From Candidatus Woesearchaeota archaeon (lineage in GTDB: Archaea > Nanoarchaeota > Nanoarchaeia > Woesearchaeales > JAGVZT01), in the NCBI GenBank assembly GCA_017608295.1, contig JAFCGF010000004.1:62001-126000 (forward strand): a stretch of DNA of 64,000 nt, read 5' to 3'. A program made the position numbers and the translations under genes. Of this stretch, positions 22,864 to 31,705 are shown piece after piece; the first letter of the stretch is position 1; each line of letters begins with the position of its first letter. Below the pieces are notes generated by a model. It did not search any database, had not been told where the DNA came from, and saw nothing but the letters and a program-made list of their open reading frames with translations.

Positions 22864-25800
22864 ATGAGTGAGCAAAATCAGAGGCGTCTACGAAAAGAAA
22901 TGCTTGACGAGATAGATGATTCTCTCCCGCAGCTTGAAGAAGTGAACAAGCTCGAAAGGAAAGTCAAGAGAAAGAGAAAACTCAGCAAAATCACAGATGA
23001 CCTTCTTCAGAAAGTACAAGACAGCCAAGACCCCATAGAAACAATCAAAGGTGACTCTAAGCTCAGAGCTCTCGCTGCAGCCGCAGCAAGAGAAGCAGCA
23101 AAACGAACAGTTGGTATGCGCCCTTACGATGTCCAAGTTGTTGGTGGGCTTGAGCTTGCTGGAAACGCAAAGGCTTCAAATGTTCTCGGGCTCAAGAAGG
23201 ACATGAAAGGCAATATCGTCGAGATGCGCACTGGCGAAGGAAAGACACTCACAGCAACAATTCCCCTCTATATCGGCTCTCTCCTTGACAAAGGAGCCTG
23301 GCTCATCACTGTCAACGATTACCTCTCACGGCGTGACGCCGAGTGGATGGGTCCTGTGTATGCGGAGCTCGACAGGACTGTTGGTGTTCTCGCACCGAGA
23401 AACAAAGAGAAGCTCCATCCCAGTTATGTATACGAAGCAGACGAAAGTTACATAGATTTAGTTCAACAAATTCGAGATACACTAAGTAATCATGACAATG
23501 ATTCTTCTGAAGAACCACTATGGATATCCAAAGAAGATGATCCTCTAAAGAGAGGATTCTTTTCAGACAAAGGTCTTGAAAAGCTAGTTGAAGAAGAGAT
23601 AGTGACAAATGAAGCAATCATCGCACTCAGATATATTTCTAATGCAGAGGATGTCCTCACAAAGATGGAATTTGAAGCTCCAACAATTACGGAAGTTACA
23701 TCAGCTGGGAGCAAAAGAGTCGTCAACCTTACTAGAGAAAAGTTTAAGGAGAAAATCTTGGAGGAGAATCCTTTACTAAAAGGATTGGTTGAAGGTCAAC
23801 ATTATATTACAGATTCAAAATTACGAAGAACCACCTTCACATCTGAAGGCATTGATTTGCTAGATGAGAATGGACTTATTACATCTCCAAAAGACAAAAA
23901 CCTCACTCCATTCTGGTCTCAGGCACATAATATCGCTTGGGCCATTGAACACGATTTGCTTTACGAAGACATGCCGCATCTTCGGCTTGCTACTCGTAAA
24001 GAAGCATACGATGCTGACATCACATACAGCCCGAGCCACGAAGTGGTTTTCGACTGGATGCGGGACAATCTCGCGAAGAGAAAGGAAGACCAGGTTCAGC
24101 GAGACGAACTGCCTGGCCTCATCCTACTCGACGAGGTCGACTACATCCTGATTGACGACGCCAGAACTCCACATATCATCACAGGACAAATCAAAAGCCC
24201 ATATCAGTTCTATGAAAGATTCTTTTATGTGGAAGATAGAGAACTCAGAAGCCATCTTGATGACTTTGAGAAATACGAGATGAAGCTGTCTGACCTTAGA
24301 GAAGATATTGAAAAATCCCAAGCTGTACGTGATTGGCTCATTAAAGAATTACTTCCTTTGAGAGATATTGTTGAAGGAAAAACAAAAGCAAGTGAATCAA
24401 AACGAAAGAAAACAGCACAAAAACTAGAGGACAGCTTAACAAATCTGGGAGATGGCCACCCATTCATTGAATTCTTCAACAAGTTTGAAGAGGGAGTGCA
24501 CTACAACAGATTGACAGAGCGCACTGACCTCAAGCACTCTTACTCACTCAGCGACGAGGGCTACCAATTCCTGTTTGAGCATGAGGTCATCAAGCACCCG
24601 TTCAACGTCGACGGGATGGACGAGACCAAAGATGCCATGGGGCTGGGCAAAGTGTACCACTTCTTCAACCCAACGGAAGTGCCCATGTCCTATATTGATA
24701 AGACGCATCATTTCGTGTTCAATCCTGCTGACAAACAGCTATGGCTCACAGAGCTCGGCGAAGAGACACTGAAACAGAAGGGCATCCTTCCCCCTGACGA
24801 CATTGTGTTCAAGTGCGGAGAGGTGAGCACTCTCATCGCAGAAGAGCTCCTTCCGCTCAAGCATTCTGAGAAAAAGAAGGCTGGGAAAAGGCTTGAATCC
24901 ATCTTAGGCGATACAGATCCTCAGCTGAAGGACGCGTTCAGCCAGCTCCTCGAGGGACTGCACTACCACAAGAAGCCCAGCGCTGACGGCAGGGAAGACT
25001 ACTTCGAACTCACTGAAACAGGTTATATGCACCTCTTCAGCCACGGCGCAATCCCTCACCCAAGCGGAGATGCAGACAGTGTCAGTATCAAGAGGGGCGC
25101 AGTCAACCTCCTGAGGGCGATGCACGTGCTCAAGGAGTACGAGGATTACACTCTTATTCCAGACGAAGAAGGCAAGCCAAAGGTCATTCTCGTCGATAAG
25201 CATTCAGGACGATATATGCACGGCCGCAGATTATCAGACGGCCTTCACGAAGCAATAGAGGCTATCCATGGCATCCCCATCGAAAAGGGGGGTGCAGAGA
25301 CTCAGAAGATCAGCCAGCAGATGTTCTATGAGCTGTTCCCCTGGGTGGCTGGCATGAGCGGCACGGCAGTGTCCTCATGGAAGGAATTCGAGGATGTGTA
25401 CAAGCTCGTCGCAAAGTCATTGCCGACAAACATACAATGGAGATGGCTCATGGGCGAGCTCGAGAGGACAGAAAAACCTCACAGTATTCTCGACGATAAT
25501 GGAGAAGAGAATTTCACAATCGATGAAGTCATCTATACAGACTCTGAGACAGGAGAACAGTTCTTCGAGAGACTTGACCTGCCGCACGTGCTCATCGGCG
25601 CGCTGAAGCAGGAAGAGGTCATGAAGGACCAAGAGCTAAAGAACGCTCTGCTCATGTACAACACCGCCCTCGGAAGAAATAAGGACAACTTGCTTTCCAG
25701 AGCCAAGTTCACCCACTATGTCGGTCTCGTCGACGAGACGCTTGACAGGATCCAGAAAGGACAGCCCATCCTGCTCCACACCGTCGACCCCAATGTGTCT

Positions 25801-27336
25801 ATGGACCTTGGCAAAATCCTCGAATACGAGGCAAGCCAGAGAGGCATTGAATTGGACGTGAATGTCCTCTATCACGGAAACCACGACAATGAAGCGAAGA
25901 TTATCGCTGAAGCTGGAAAGCCCAACACCATCACCATCGCGACCAATATGGCTGGTAGAGGAGTGGACATCAAACTCACCGACGAATCAAGGGAAGCTGG
26001 AGGGCTTCACATCATAGAAGCCCAGTCCCAGACATCAGCGAGGAACTCGGACCAGGTCAAGGGCAGGGCAGCCCGCCAGGGCGACCCAGGAAGCTCGATA
26101 CCAATCCTCTCGACTGAGGACCCTTACATGGGCGTATACGCTGACAGGGTACTCACAGTCATGCAAAAACTAGGATACGACAGCCACATCCTCTCAGAAC
26201 CGAAGATATCCAAGGCACTGGACGATGTGCAGCAGCAAATTGAGGAAAGAGACGCGGAATACCGCGAGAACACTCTTGATTATGACAAAGTGCTCGATGT
26301 CCAGAGGACCAATTTCCTCGATAAGAGGCAGGAAATCCTCGATATCAGCCCGGATGAGATGAAAGAAAAAGTGCTGGAACTCTATAGCAGCTTTATCAGC
26401 GACACCATCAATAAGGCGATGAAAGGCGACAAGATTGATTATCATATCGTGGCGCAGCACTTCTCCCTGGCGCACAGCCCGTTCGAGGCAAAGGGCATCG
26501 CGGATGTCCTGCAGGACAAGACGAAGAGAGAGCGCCTCAAGAAGATGTACAAACAGCAGCTCGATGACATGGTCTCCATTGGCTTCATGGACCGCCACGG
26601 AGTAAGGCAGCACCTTAATGAAGAGGAGAAGGACATTCTTCTGGAAAAAGTTGAGGAAACATTGGACAATGGCAGGCTGCCTGGAAGGCACGCTGTCCCG
26701 AGAGAGTACCGAACAGACATGCCGATTCCGCTGGACGGGCAGTTGCTTGGACAGGCGCGCGCCAGAATGGACACCGATCAGTTCATCTCGTTCATGAAGA
26801 AGATGTACTCAGCTAGCATCAACTCGCTTGTGGAACAGCAGGCCATCCCCTCAGAGATTGGGCTGCAGGCCTACAAGGACATCCTGCAGAAGCTCGAGTC
26901 CCAGAGGGAGGTCATCGAGAAGAAGGAGCCGCTCCACATCCCCACTGCGATTCCACTCACCACCCGAGAAAAGGTACCAGTCCCATATCAATACGACTGC
27001 ACTTTCGAGCTCCAGATAGAGGGGCTTGATGAGGAGAAACTCTACGACACCCTGGTTGACCACATCCAGGATGCTTACGCATCAAGAGGCACTCCAGAGG
27101 AGCAGCTTGACTCGAGCAGGCAGGGCATCCTCAAAGTCATGGACACGCACTGGAGAGACCACCTGCTTGATTTGGAATCCCTGAAGACTCAGATGAGGCA
27201 TCCCAGGATGGATCCCAAGCAGCAGTACGCCCTTGACGGTGGAAACCTCTACAACTGGATGCAGGACAGCATAGAGCGCACGTTCGCAATCAATTATTTC
27301 CGCAATGTCGCCCCAGAGCAGGATAAAGAAGAGTGA
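22864..27336 (+). CDS. secA: Giant SecA-like ATPase with repeated PPXD-type modules
   Basis: The motifs of SecA occur in order: MRPYDVQVVGG near residue 85, Walker A MRTGEGKT near 121, VNDYLSRRDAEWMG near 150, ADITYSPSHEVVFDWMRDN near 384, Walker B LLDEVDYILIDDARTP near 421, VDKHSGRYMHGRRLSDGL near 778, AGMSGTA near 829, TIATNMAGRGVDIKL near 1023, GRAARQGDPGSS near 1067, and HWRDHLLDLESLK near 1415. SecA drives post-translational secretion through SecYEG. Typical SecA has 800-950 residues; this one has 1490. The excess lies at about 190-375 and 445-745, where a short module repeats about five times. No C-terminal zinc finger is present. The start has only a weak ribosome binding site. Confidence 0.93.
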   Translation: MSEQNQRRLRKEMLDEIDDSLPQLEEVNKLERKVKRKRKLSKITDDLLQKVQDSQDPIETIKGDSKLRALAAAAAREAAKRTVGMRPYDVQVVGGLELAGNAKASNVLGLKKDMKGNIVEMRTGEGKTLTATIPLYIGSLLDKGAWLITVNDYLSRRDAEWMGPVYAELDRTVGVLAPRNKEKLHPSYVYEADESYIDLVQQIRDTLSNHDNDSSEEPLWISKEDDPLKRGFFSDKGLEKLVEEEIVTNEAIIALRYISNAEDVLTKMEFEAPTITEVTSAGSKRVVNLTREKFKEKILEENPLLKGLVEGQHYITDSKLRRTTFTSEGIDLLDENGLITSPKDKNLTPFWSQAHNIAWAIEHDLLYEDMPHLRLATRKEAYDADITYSPSHEVVFDWMRDNLAKRKEDQVQRDELPGLILLDEVDYILIDDARTPHIITGQIKSPYQFYERFFYVEDRELRSHLDDFEKYEMKLSDLREDIEKSQAVRDWLIKELLPLRDIVEGKTKASESKRKKTAQKLEDSLTNLGDGHPFIEFFNKFEEGVHYNRLTERTDLKHSYSLSDEGYQFLFEHEVIKHPFNVDGMDETKDAMGLGKVYHFFNPTEVPMSYIDKTHHFVFNPADKQLWLTELGEETLKQKGILPPDDIVFKCGEVSTLIAEELLPLKHSEKKKAGKRLESILGDTDPQLKDAFSQLLEGLHYHKKPSADGREDYFELTETGYMHLFSHGAIPHPSGDADSVSIKRGAVNLLRAMHVLKEYEDYTLIPDEEGKPKVILVDKHSGRYMHGRRLSDGLHEAIEAIHGIPIEKGGAETQKISQQMFYELFPWVAGMSGTAVSSWKEFEDVYKLVAKSLPTNIQWRWLMGELERTEKPHSILDDNGEENFTIDEVIYTDSETGEQFFERLDLPHVLIGALKQEEVMKDQELKNALLMYNTALGRNKDNLLSRAKFTHYVGLVDETLDRIQKGQPILLHTVDPNVSMDLGKILEYEASQRGIELDVNVLYHGNHDNEAKIIAEAGKPNTITIATNMAGRGVDIKLTDESREAGGLHIIEAQSQTSARNSDQVKGRAARQGDPGSSIPILSTEDPYMGVYADRVLTVMQKLGYDSHILSEPKISKALDDVQQQIEERDAEYRENTLDYDKVLDVQRTNFLDKRQEILDISPDEMKEKVLELYSSFISDTINKAMKGDKIDYHIVAQHFSLAHSPFEAKGIADVLQDKTKRERLKKMYKQQLDDMVSIGFMDRHGVRQHLNEEEKDILLEKVEETLDNGRLPGRHAVPREYRTDMPIPLDGQLLGQARARMDTDQFISFMKKMYSASINSLVEQQAIPSEIGLQAYKDILQKLESQREVIEKKEPLHIPTAIPLTTREKVPVPYQYDCTFELQIEGLDEEKLYDTLVDHIQDAYASRGTPEEQLDSSRQGILKVMDTHWRDHLLDLESLKTQMRHPRMDPKQQYALDGGNLYNWMQDSIERTFAINYFRNVAPEQDKEE

Positions 27337-27341
27337 ATACA

Positions 27342-27758
27342 ATGGATGAATTGAAGATTGGAGTTGTAGGTTATTCAGCCCAGAAGTTTGACGAATCTGA
27401 AGCAGAAATCATGATACAGGATGCCTTTGACGTGCTTCAAGGATTATACGGCTCGAAATCCTTCGCTGTTGTCTCCGGACTGACAGACCTGGGCATTCCT
27501 GCAACTGCGTATAAGGAAGCGTCTGAAAGAGGATGGAGAACTGTCGGGATTGCGTGCTCAAAGGCAGCTGAATACGACTGTTTTCCTGTTGACGAAGAGA
27601 TTCTTGTAGGGGATGAATGGGGAGATGAGAGCCCCACATTTCTTGATTCCATTGATGTTCTCGTGAGGGTTGGCGGTGGAAATCAGTCCATGCGAGAGAC
27701 TGCAGAGATGAAATCCCGCGGCAAGCATGTCATCGAGTACGAGCTTGCAGCTGAGTAA
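27342..27758 (+). CDS. SLOG/LOG-superfamily Rossmann protein, 138 aa
   Basis: KIGVVGYSAQ at the start, VVSGLTDLGIPATAYKEASE in the middle and VLVRVGGGNQSMRETAEM near the end are the nucleotide-binding strands and glycine loops of the SLOG fold, related to lysine decarboxylase-like LOG and DprA proteins. Such domains bind nucleotides or their derivatives. The catalytic PGGxGTxxE motif of LOG phosphoribohydrolases is altered, so a binding role is as likely as catalysis. I prefer ATG 27342; a GTG at 27333 overlaps the SecA-like stop as GTGA. Coupling to the SecA-like gene is likely. Confidence 0.8.
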   Translation: MDELKIGVVGYSAQKFDESEAEIMIQDAFDVLQGLYGSKSFAVVSGLTDLGIPATAYKEASERGWRTVGIACSKAAEYDCFPVDEEILVGDEWGDESPTFLDSIDVLVRVGGGNQSMRETAEMKSRGKHVIEYELAAE

Positions 27759-27769
27759 GAGGTTACACC

Positions 27770-28225
27770 ATGCCTGACATCGACAAGGTTGTCGACGGAC
27801 TGGGAAAGCATATTGACGAGCTAATCAAGCCGCTAGTGCAGGCACTGTGGGATATCAGCTATGACACAGACATGTCCTGCGAGGGCCACATAGACTGGGG
27901 CAGAGGATATCCCTGCGTAGATGTTGTGGAGAACAAGGACATGATGCCCCTCATTGAAGCCCTGGATGCATACAACAGCCAGAATCCTGAGGTCCATTGG
28001 GAACTCCAATGCTATGACATGTATTATAAGACTGAGATATTACCCCGATTCAAAGAGAAGCCAGAGCCACACATTTTCTCTGCAGAGCTCAAGCCCGAGA
28101 CGTCAAATGGCTTCAGAGCTCAGATGAGCAGGATGGAATCAATACCTATGCATGAGGAGGAAATGCAGAAGGCGAAGGAAAGCATCCCTCTCCTTGCTGA
28201 ATTCCTCAGAGACTACTTCTCCTAA
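27770..28225 (+). CDS. Unknown protein, 151 aa, SCEGH motif
   Basis: The start follows GTAAGAGGTTACACC, eleven bases after the SLOG gene stop. A conserved-looking core reads LIKPLVQALWDI and then MSCEGHIDWGRGYPCVDVV, where Cys and His could bind a metal. The PLVQALW part resembles PLVQALY in the large paralog array on the other strand, but the following residues differ. Small proteins with an SCEGH-YPxVD core exist in bacteria and phages without a known function, as I recall. Confidence 0.75.
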   Translation: MPDIDKVVDGLGKHIDELIKPLVQALWDISYDTDMSCEGHIDWGRGYPCVDVVENKDMMPLIEALDAYNSQNPEVHWELQCYDMYYKTEILPRFKEKPEPHIFSAELKPETSNGFRAQMSRMESIPMHEEEMQKAKESIPLLAEFLRDYFS

Positions 28226-28231
28226 AGAGGA

Positions 28232-28594
28232 TCAGTCTGCGCGCTCGATATCCACGATATTCTCATACATGGAAAACAGCCTGACTCTCCAGCCGTATTT
28301 GCTTATTGTGACTGTAGTGCCGGTATCTTCTAATCCTTCAAGTTCAGCCTGGAAATCAGATGAATCGAATTTCAGCCGATACCAGGCGTCCTCGTTCCTG
28401 AATACATGCGGCTCTCCTTCGCCATCAAGAGTGAAGGCAAGGTACATGTCATTATGGTCTTCTGCGCCGGTGACGACCACATCTATAGTATCAGTTTTGA
28501 AATAACTGTAACCTGCGTAGCCGCATCCGCCAAGAATGGCTATGCCGCCAATACTCAATGCTGCAACAGTTGCTATTTTTCCAATATCTCCCAT
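28232..28594 (-). CDS. Membrane-anchored DUF1523-like protein
   Basis: I start it at ATG 28594, giving 120 residues. One hydrophobic segment at residues 6-30 (IATVAALSIGGIAILGGCGY) anchors an extracytoplasmic domain; the ILGGC could be a lipobox. The domain holds VVVTGAEDH, VFRNEDAWYRLKFDSSDFQA and ISKYGWRVRLFSMYENIVDI. These match the DUF1523 pattern of a fronted FENEDS/KFDSxD block and YGWRxxxxSMxPN, known mainly from bacteria. It converges with the 151-residue gene. Confidence 0.78.
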   Translation of the reverse strand: MGDIGKIATVAALSIGGIAILGGCGYAGYSYFKTDTIDVVVTGAEDHNDMYLAFTLDGEGEPHVFRNEDAWYRLKFDSSDFQAELEGLEDTGTTVTISKYGWRVRLFSMYENIVDIERAD

Positions 28595-28720
28595 AACTAA
28601 ATTCACCAACGTATAATGCGATGCAGGCATTCTTAAAGGTTTTGCAAAAGAAAAGAGGACTTTTTCCAGCCAAAGATTCAGCTTCTGCCGGAAATGCGCT
28701 CAGTACAGTGCTCAACCGAT

Positions 28721-28730
28721 AGGTTTTTAT
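28721..28730 (+). promoter_or_regulatory. TATA-like box of the signal peptidase gene
   Basis: AGGTTTTTAT lies about 30 bases before ATG 28756, which fits a leaderless transcript of the three-gene unit. Confidence 0.45.
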
Positions 28731-28755
28731 GTGCTTCTGGGCTCGCTAGTATCAA

Positions 28756-29424
28756 ATGCGTAGGAGAGGTTCGTGGCGAAAAGAGAAGCCCTGGCATGTG
28801 CGAGCGTGGGCAGGCTTCAGGAAATTCTGGAAGGATTTCTGGAGAATAGTCTGGGAAGAGGATTCGCTGCTAAGCTGGACACTCAACATACTGCTCGCAT
28901 TCGTCCTGATGAAATTCATCATCTATCCCGGGCTTGGCTTTGTGCTTGACACCTCACACCCTGTTGTCGCCGTAGTCTCAGGGAGCATGGAGCACCAGGA
29001 CATGGTGTTCGAGCAGTGGTACAGCTCCCAGAGGGACTTCTACATGAACTATGCCATAGGCAAGAACGGATTTGAAGAGTTCAAGTTCAGCGACGGGATA
29101 GACACGGGAGATATCATCATCCTCACAGGGATTCCGCCAGAAGACATAAAAATAGGGGATGTCATTGTGTTCAATAAAGGCGGGCCAGAACCCATAATCC
29201 ACCGGGTGGTGAGGAAGTGGATTCATGAAGATGAATATTACTTCGAGACCAAAGGGGACGCCAACAGCGGCGTCAACGAGCTCGACAAGAACATCCACGA
29301 GGACAACGTGCTCGGAAGGGCAGCTGTGCGCATTCCCTACCTGGGTTATGTAAAAATCTGGTTCACCAACCTGATAGTATGCAAAATCAATGAAAACGCG
29401 GCCATCTGCGCCGCCCACGGATGA
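28756..29424 (+). CDS. Signal peptidase I, archaeal/ER type
   Basis: This enzyme removes signal peptides from exported proteins at the outer face of the membrane. A membrane helix spans about residues 38-62 (LLSWTLNILLAFVLMKFIIY). The nucleophile is Ser77 in VVSGSM. His149 in PIIHRVV replaces the lysine of bacterial enzymes, as in archaeal and ER peptidases, and TKGDANSG near 165 supplies the acidic residue. An insert of about 35 residues (WYSSQRDFYMNYAIGKNGFE) separates SGSM from DTGDIIIL. I know this insert from DPANN-type peptidases. It is the first of three co-directional genes. Confidence 0.92.
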   Translation: MRRRGSWRKEKPWHVRAWAGFRKFWKDFWRIVWEEDSLLSWTLNILLAFVLMKFIIYPGLGFVLDTSHPVVAVVSGSMEHQDMVFEQWYSSQRDFYMNYAIGKNGFEEFKFSDGIDTGDIIILTGIPPEDIKIGDVIVFNKGGPEPIIHRVVRKWIHEDEYYFETKGDANSGVNELDKNIHEDNVLGRAAVRIPYLGYVKIWFTNLIVCKINENAAICAAHG

Positions 29425-29433
29425 GGTGCTGAT

Positions 29434-29751
29434 ATGTTTTGCCAGAAATGCGGTTCGATACTGCTCGTGAAGGAGATCAACAAGAAAAGAGTGCTGGTGT
29501 GTAGCGGATGCGGCGCCAAGAGCGCGGAAGCTGATTTCGTGCTCTCTGAAGAGGTGAAGAAGCCCGAGACCAAACTTGAGGTGATTGAGTCCGAACCCGA
29601 AGACACGTTGCCGCTGACTGAAGTAGAATGCCCAAAGTGCGGTCACCTGAAGGCCCACTGGTGGATGCTCCAGACTCGAGCCTCAGATGAGGCTGAAACG
29701 AGGTTCTTCCGCTGCCAGAAGTGCAAGCATACCTGGCGCGAATATCAGTGA
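29434..29751 (+). CDS. tfs: Transcription factor S (RPB9/TFIIS-like)
   Basis: Two zinc ribbons mark the family. The N-terminal one has CQKCG and CSGCG (residues 3-7 and 22-26). The C-terminal one has CPKCGH near 66 and CQKCKHTW near 93, with TRASDEAETRFF before it, the acidic DE tip that enters the polymerase channel. TFS stimulates RNA cleavage by arrested archaeal RNA polymerase. The length of 105 is typical. It follows the signal peptidase gene by nine bases. Confidence 0.93.
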   Translation: MFCQKCGSILLVKEINKKRVLVCSGCGAKSAEADFVLSEEVKKPETKLEVIESEPEDTLPLTEVECPKCGHLKAHWWMLQTRASDEAETRFFRCQKCKHTWREYQ

Positions 29752-29752
29752 A

Positions 29753-30391
29753 ATGAGATTCGAAGAGATAGACCAGACAATCGGGAGTCTATTTGGGATA
29801 TCTCAGGACAGAGCAAGAATTCTTTATGAGTGGATTATAGAGCACAACATCCAAAACATCCTTGAATTGGGATTCGCACACGGGAAATCTAGCCTTTATA
29901 TGGCTGCTGCTTTGGACGAGATTGGTTCTGGATCGATAACGACAATTGATTTCCAAGACGCCAGGAAACGCAAACCGAATATTAGCACATTAATGACACA
30001 GGCTGGATTAGACAGATACATCAAACCAGTCTATGCTGAGAGATCTTACACCTGGGAACTGATGAAGCTCATTGAAAGCAATACCTACAGGAATAGTTGC
30101 AACCCCATATTTGATTTTTGTTTCATCGATGGAGGACACACCTGGTATCCCACAGGTTACGCGTTCTTCCTGGTTGAGAAACTTATCAAGCCAAAGGGAT
30201 GGGTACTGTTTGACGACCTGAGCTGGACAATCGAGGAAGGCATGCCCGAGGAGTTCAAGAGGAACATCCCTGAGGAAGAGAGAAAAACCGCTCAAGTGGA
30301 AAAGGTCTTCTCATTGCTGGTCAGACAGCACCCAAATTTCAAGAACATCAAAGACGATGGGAAATGGGGCTGGGCTCAGAAAAAGGATTAA
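29753..30391 (+). CDS. Class I SAM-dependent methyltransferase
   Basis: I start it at ATG 29753, one base after the TFS stop; the longer in-frame extension overlaps TFS and looks non-native. ILELGFAHGKSSLYMAAALD is the SAM-binding motif I, TTIDF is motif II with its acidic residue, and FDFCFIDGGHTWYPTGYAF is the motif with the GGH typical of Methyltransf_24-like enzymes. The substrate is not evident. It is 212 residues long and converges with the last gene of the big minus-strand operon, 25 bases away. Confidence 0.88.
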   Translation: MRFEEIDQTIGSLFGISQDRARILYEWIIEHNIQNILELGFAHGKSSLYMAAALDEIGSGSITTIDFQDARKRKPNISTLMTQAGLDRYIKPVYAERSYTWELMKLIESNTYRNSCNPIFDFCFIDGGHTWYPTGYAFFLVEKLIKPKGWVLFDDLSWTIEEGMPEEFKRNIPEEERKTAQVEKVFSLLVRQHPNFKNIKDDGKWGWAQKKD

Positions 30392-30416
30392 CTGAGCCAG
30401 CGCTTAAGATACGGGC

Positions 30417-30719
30417 CTATCTCCCTGACAGCTCCTCAAGCACGTCTTCGAGGATGTCTTTATGCCTTTGAGGAACGCCCATGATACTATTTTCAGCGTA
30501 ATCGACAAGGGACGTTACCCCTCCAGGGTTGATAGCATACAGGCGGGTATCTAACCGGGGCTGTTTGCTGAAGCAGTCTGTGACTGTAGTGCGCCACTGG
30601 GGCAACCCATCTAACGTGATGACGTACCAGCTGTTAATAGTTATCAGCCCGTTGCCTTCCCCTAGGCTCGTTGTAATACTTCCTGCGGAATAGTTTCCTT
30701 CATGCTGTATTTCCGTCAT
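30417..30719 (-). CDS. Unknown protein, 100 aa, last gene of the array operon
   Basis: The start lies two bases after the hydrolase stop and uses GATGAGGTAAAA as its ribosome binding site. The protein has a beta-like first half (EGNYSAGSITTSLGEGNGLI) and a short helical end (RHKDILEDVLEELSGR). I see no relation to the paralog family upstream. No clear poly-T terminator separates it from the converging methyltransferase gene. Confidence 0.78.
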   Translation of the reverse strand: MTEIQHEGNYSAGSITTSLGEGNGLITINSWYVITLDGLPQWRTTVTDCFSKQPRLDTRLYAINPGGVTSLVDYAENSIMGVPQRHKDILEDVLEELSGR

Positions 30720-30721
30720 TT

Positions 30722-31705
30722 TTACCTCATCCTTGGTAACCTATTTTTTGCTATGATAATCAGTTGTTCATCTGGTACGTCTCCGTGTTGTTCCAGTGCC
30801 TTCAGCTGCCCTGACAGTTTTGCTTTTATCCCCAAGGGATAATCTGTACCTAGCACTATCGAATGTGCTAAATCCGAGTGTTCCTTCAGTGCGCTTCCTA
30901 TGATACCTGCTTTGATTCTGTTGTTGGACAGGCTTGTCTCGAAATAGGCGTTGTCGTACTTGTGTGCGATCTCCAATGCGCGCTGGATACCGTATGCAAT
31001 GGGGAATGGTTTTCTGTCTTCAGACCAGTATTTCTTTGCCACAGGATTATTATCGCCTACTTTCCTTGGGTGTGCGAAGGCTCCGCCGTGGCCGATGACG
31101 AACACGTTCTTGGGATTGTTTCTGATGACTTCCTCGTAGAGGTCAGGATGTGTCAGGTGCGCTGTCTCTGGCCTGTCGTCAGTGTGGAACAGTATTGGTA
31201 AATGGTTCATTTTCGCAGTCCAGAGGACATCTTCCAGATTTTCATCAGTGAACTCGAAGAAGTCCTGCACTGGATGAATCTTGATGCCGTATACGCGACC
31301 ATTCATAGTCATATTAGTGAGGGTATCTTTCCCCTTCCAGAGAAGGCCTGTCTTTGGCCTGACTATACCGCGCTGCTCATACTCCTCGAATATGTGTTTC
31401 CACTCTGGGAACTCTGCCTTGACTTCATCGGGGAGCGCAGTGGGCATCCTAACCCAGTACCAGCCACGGATTTTTGTGTCCGGAACATGCTCCTGAACAA
31501 CATTCAGGCGGTTCAGGTCTGAGAAGATGCAGTACGCTTCCTCGACATTATCTCGTGTAAGGTGGTGTACTAAACCGTCGAGATTCCAGGGGTGGCCAGA
31601 GTCTCCGTAGGTCTTTCCCCGTTGTTTGCACACATAGGGATTGTACATCTCGTAGCTGTCAATGTGTATGTGCGCGTCTGCTAATGGTATGTCGTCGTAT
31701 TTCAT
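30722..31705 (-). CDS. Metal-dependent amidohydrolase (Amidohydro_2-like)
   Basis: The TIM-barrel metal-site motifs appear in order: DAHIHID (10-16), YGIKIHP (near 145), ILFHTDD (near 177), VIGHGGA (near 208) and VLGTDYPLG (near 286). They match the amidohydrolase-2 family, whose members are hydrolases or decarboxylases. The substrate is unknown. The ATG overlaps the stop of array gene A34 as ATGA and is read from the GAGAGAGG within that gene's WREV codons. It is therefore in the same translational chain as the 34 paralogs, which argues for a linked function. Confidence 0.88.
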   Translation of the reverse strand: MKYDDIPLADAHIHIDSYEMYNPYVCKQRGKTYGDSGHPWNLDGLVHHLTRDNVEEAYCIFSDLNRLNVVQEHVPDTKIRGWYWVRMPTALPDEVKAEFPEWKHIFEEYEQRGIVRPKTGLLWKGKDTLTNMTMNGRVYGIKIHPVQDFFEFTDENLEDVLWTAKMNHLPILFHTDDRPETAHLTHPDLYEEVIRNNPKNVFVIGHGGAFAHPRKVGDNNPVAKKYWSEDRKPFPIAYGIQRALEIAHKYDNAYFETSLSNNRIKAGIIGSALKEHSDLAHSIVLGTDYPLGIKAKLSGQLKALEQHGDVPDEQLIIIAKNRLPRMR

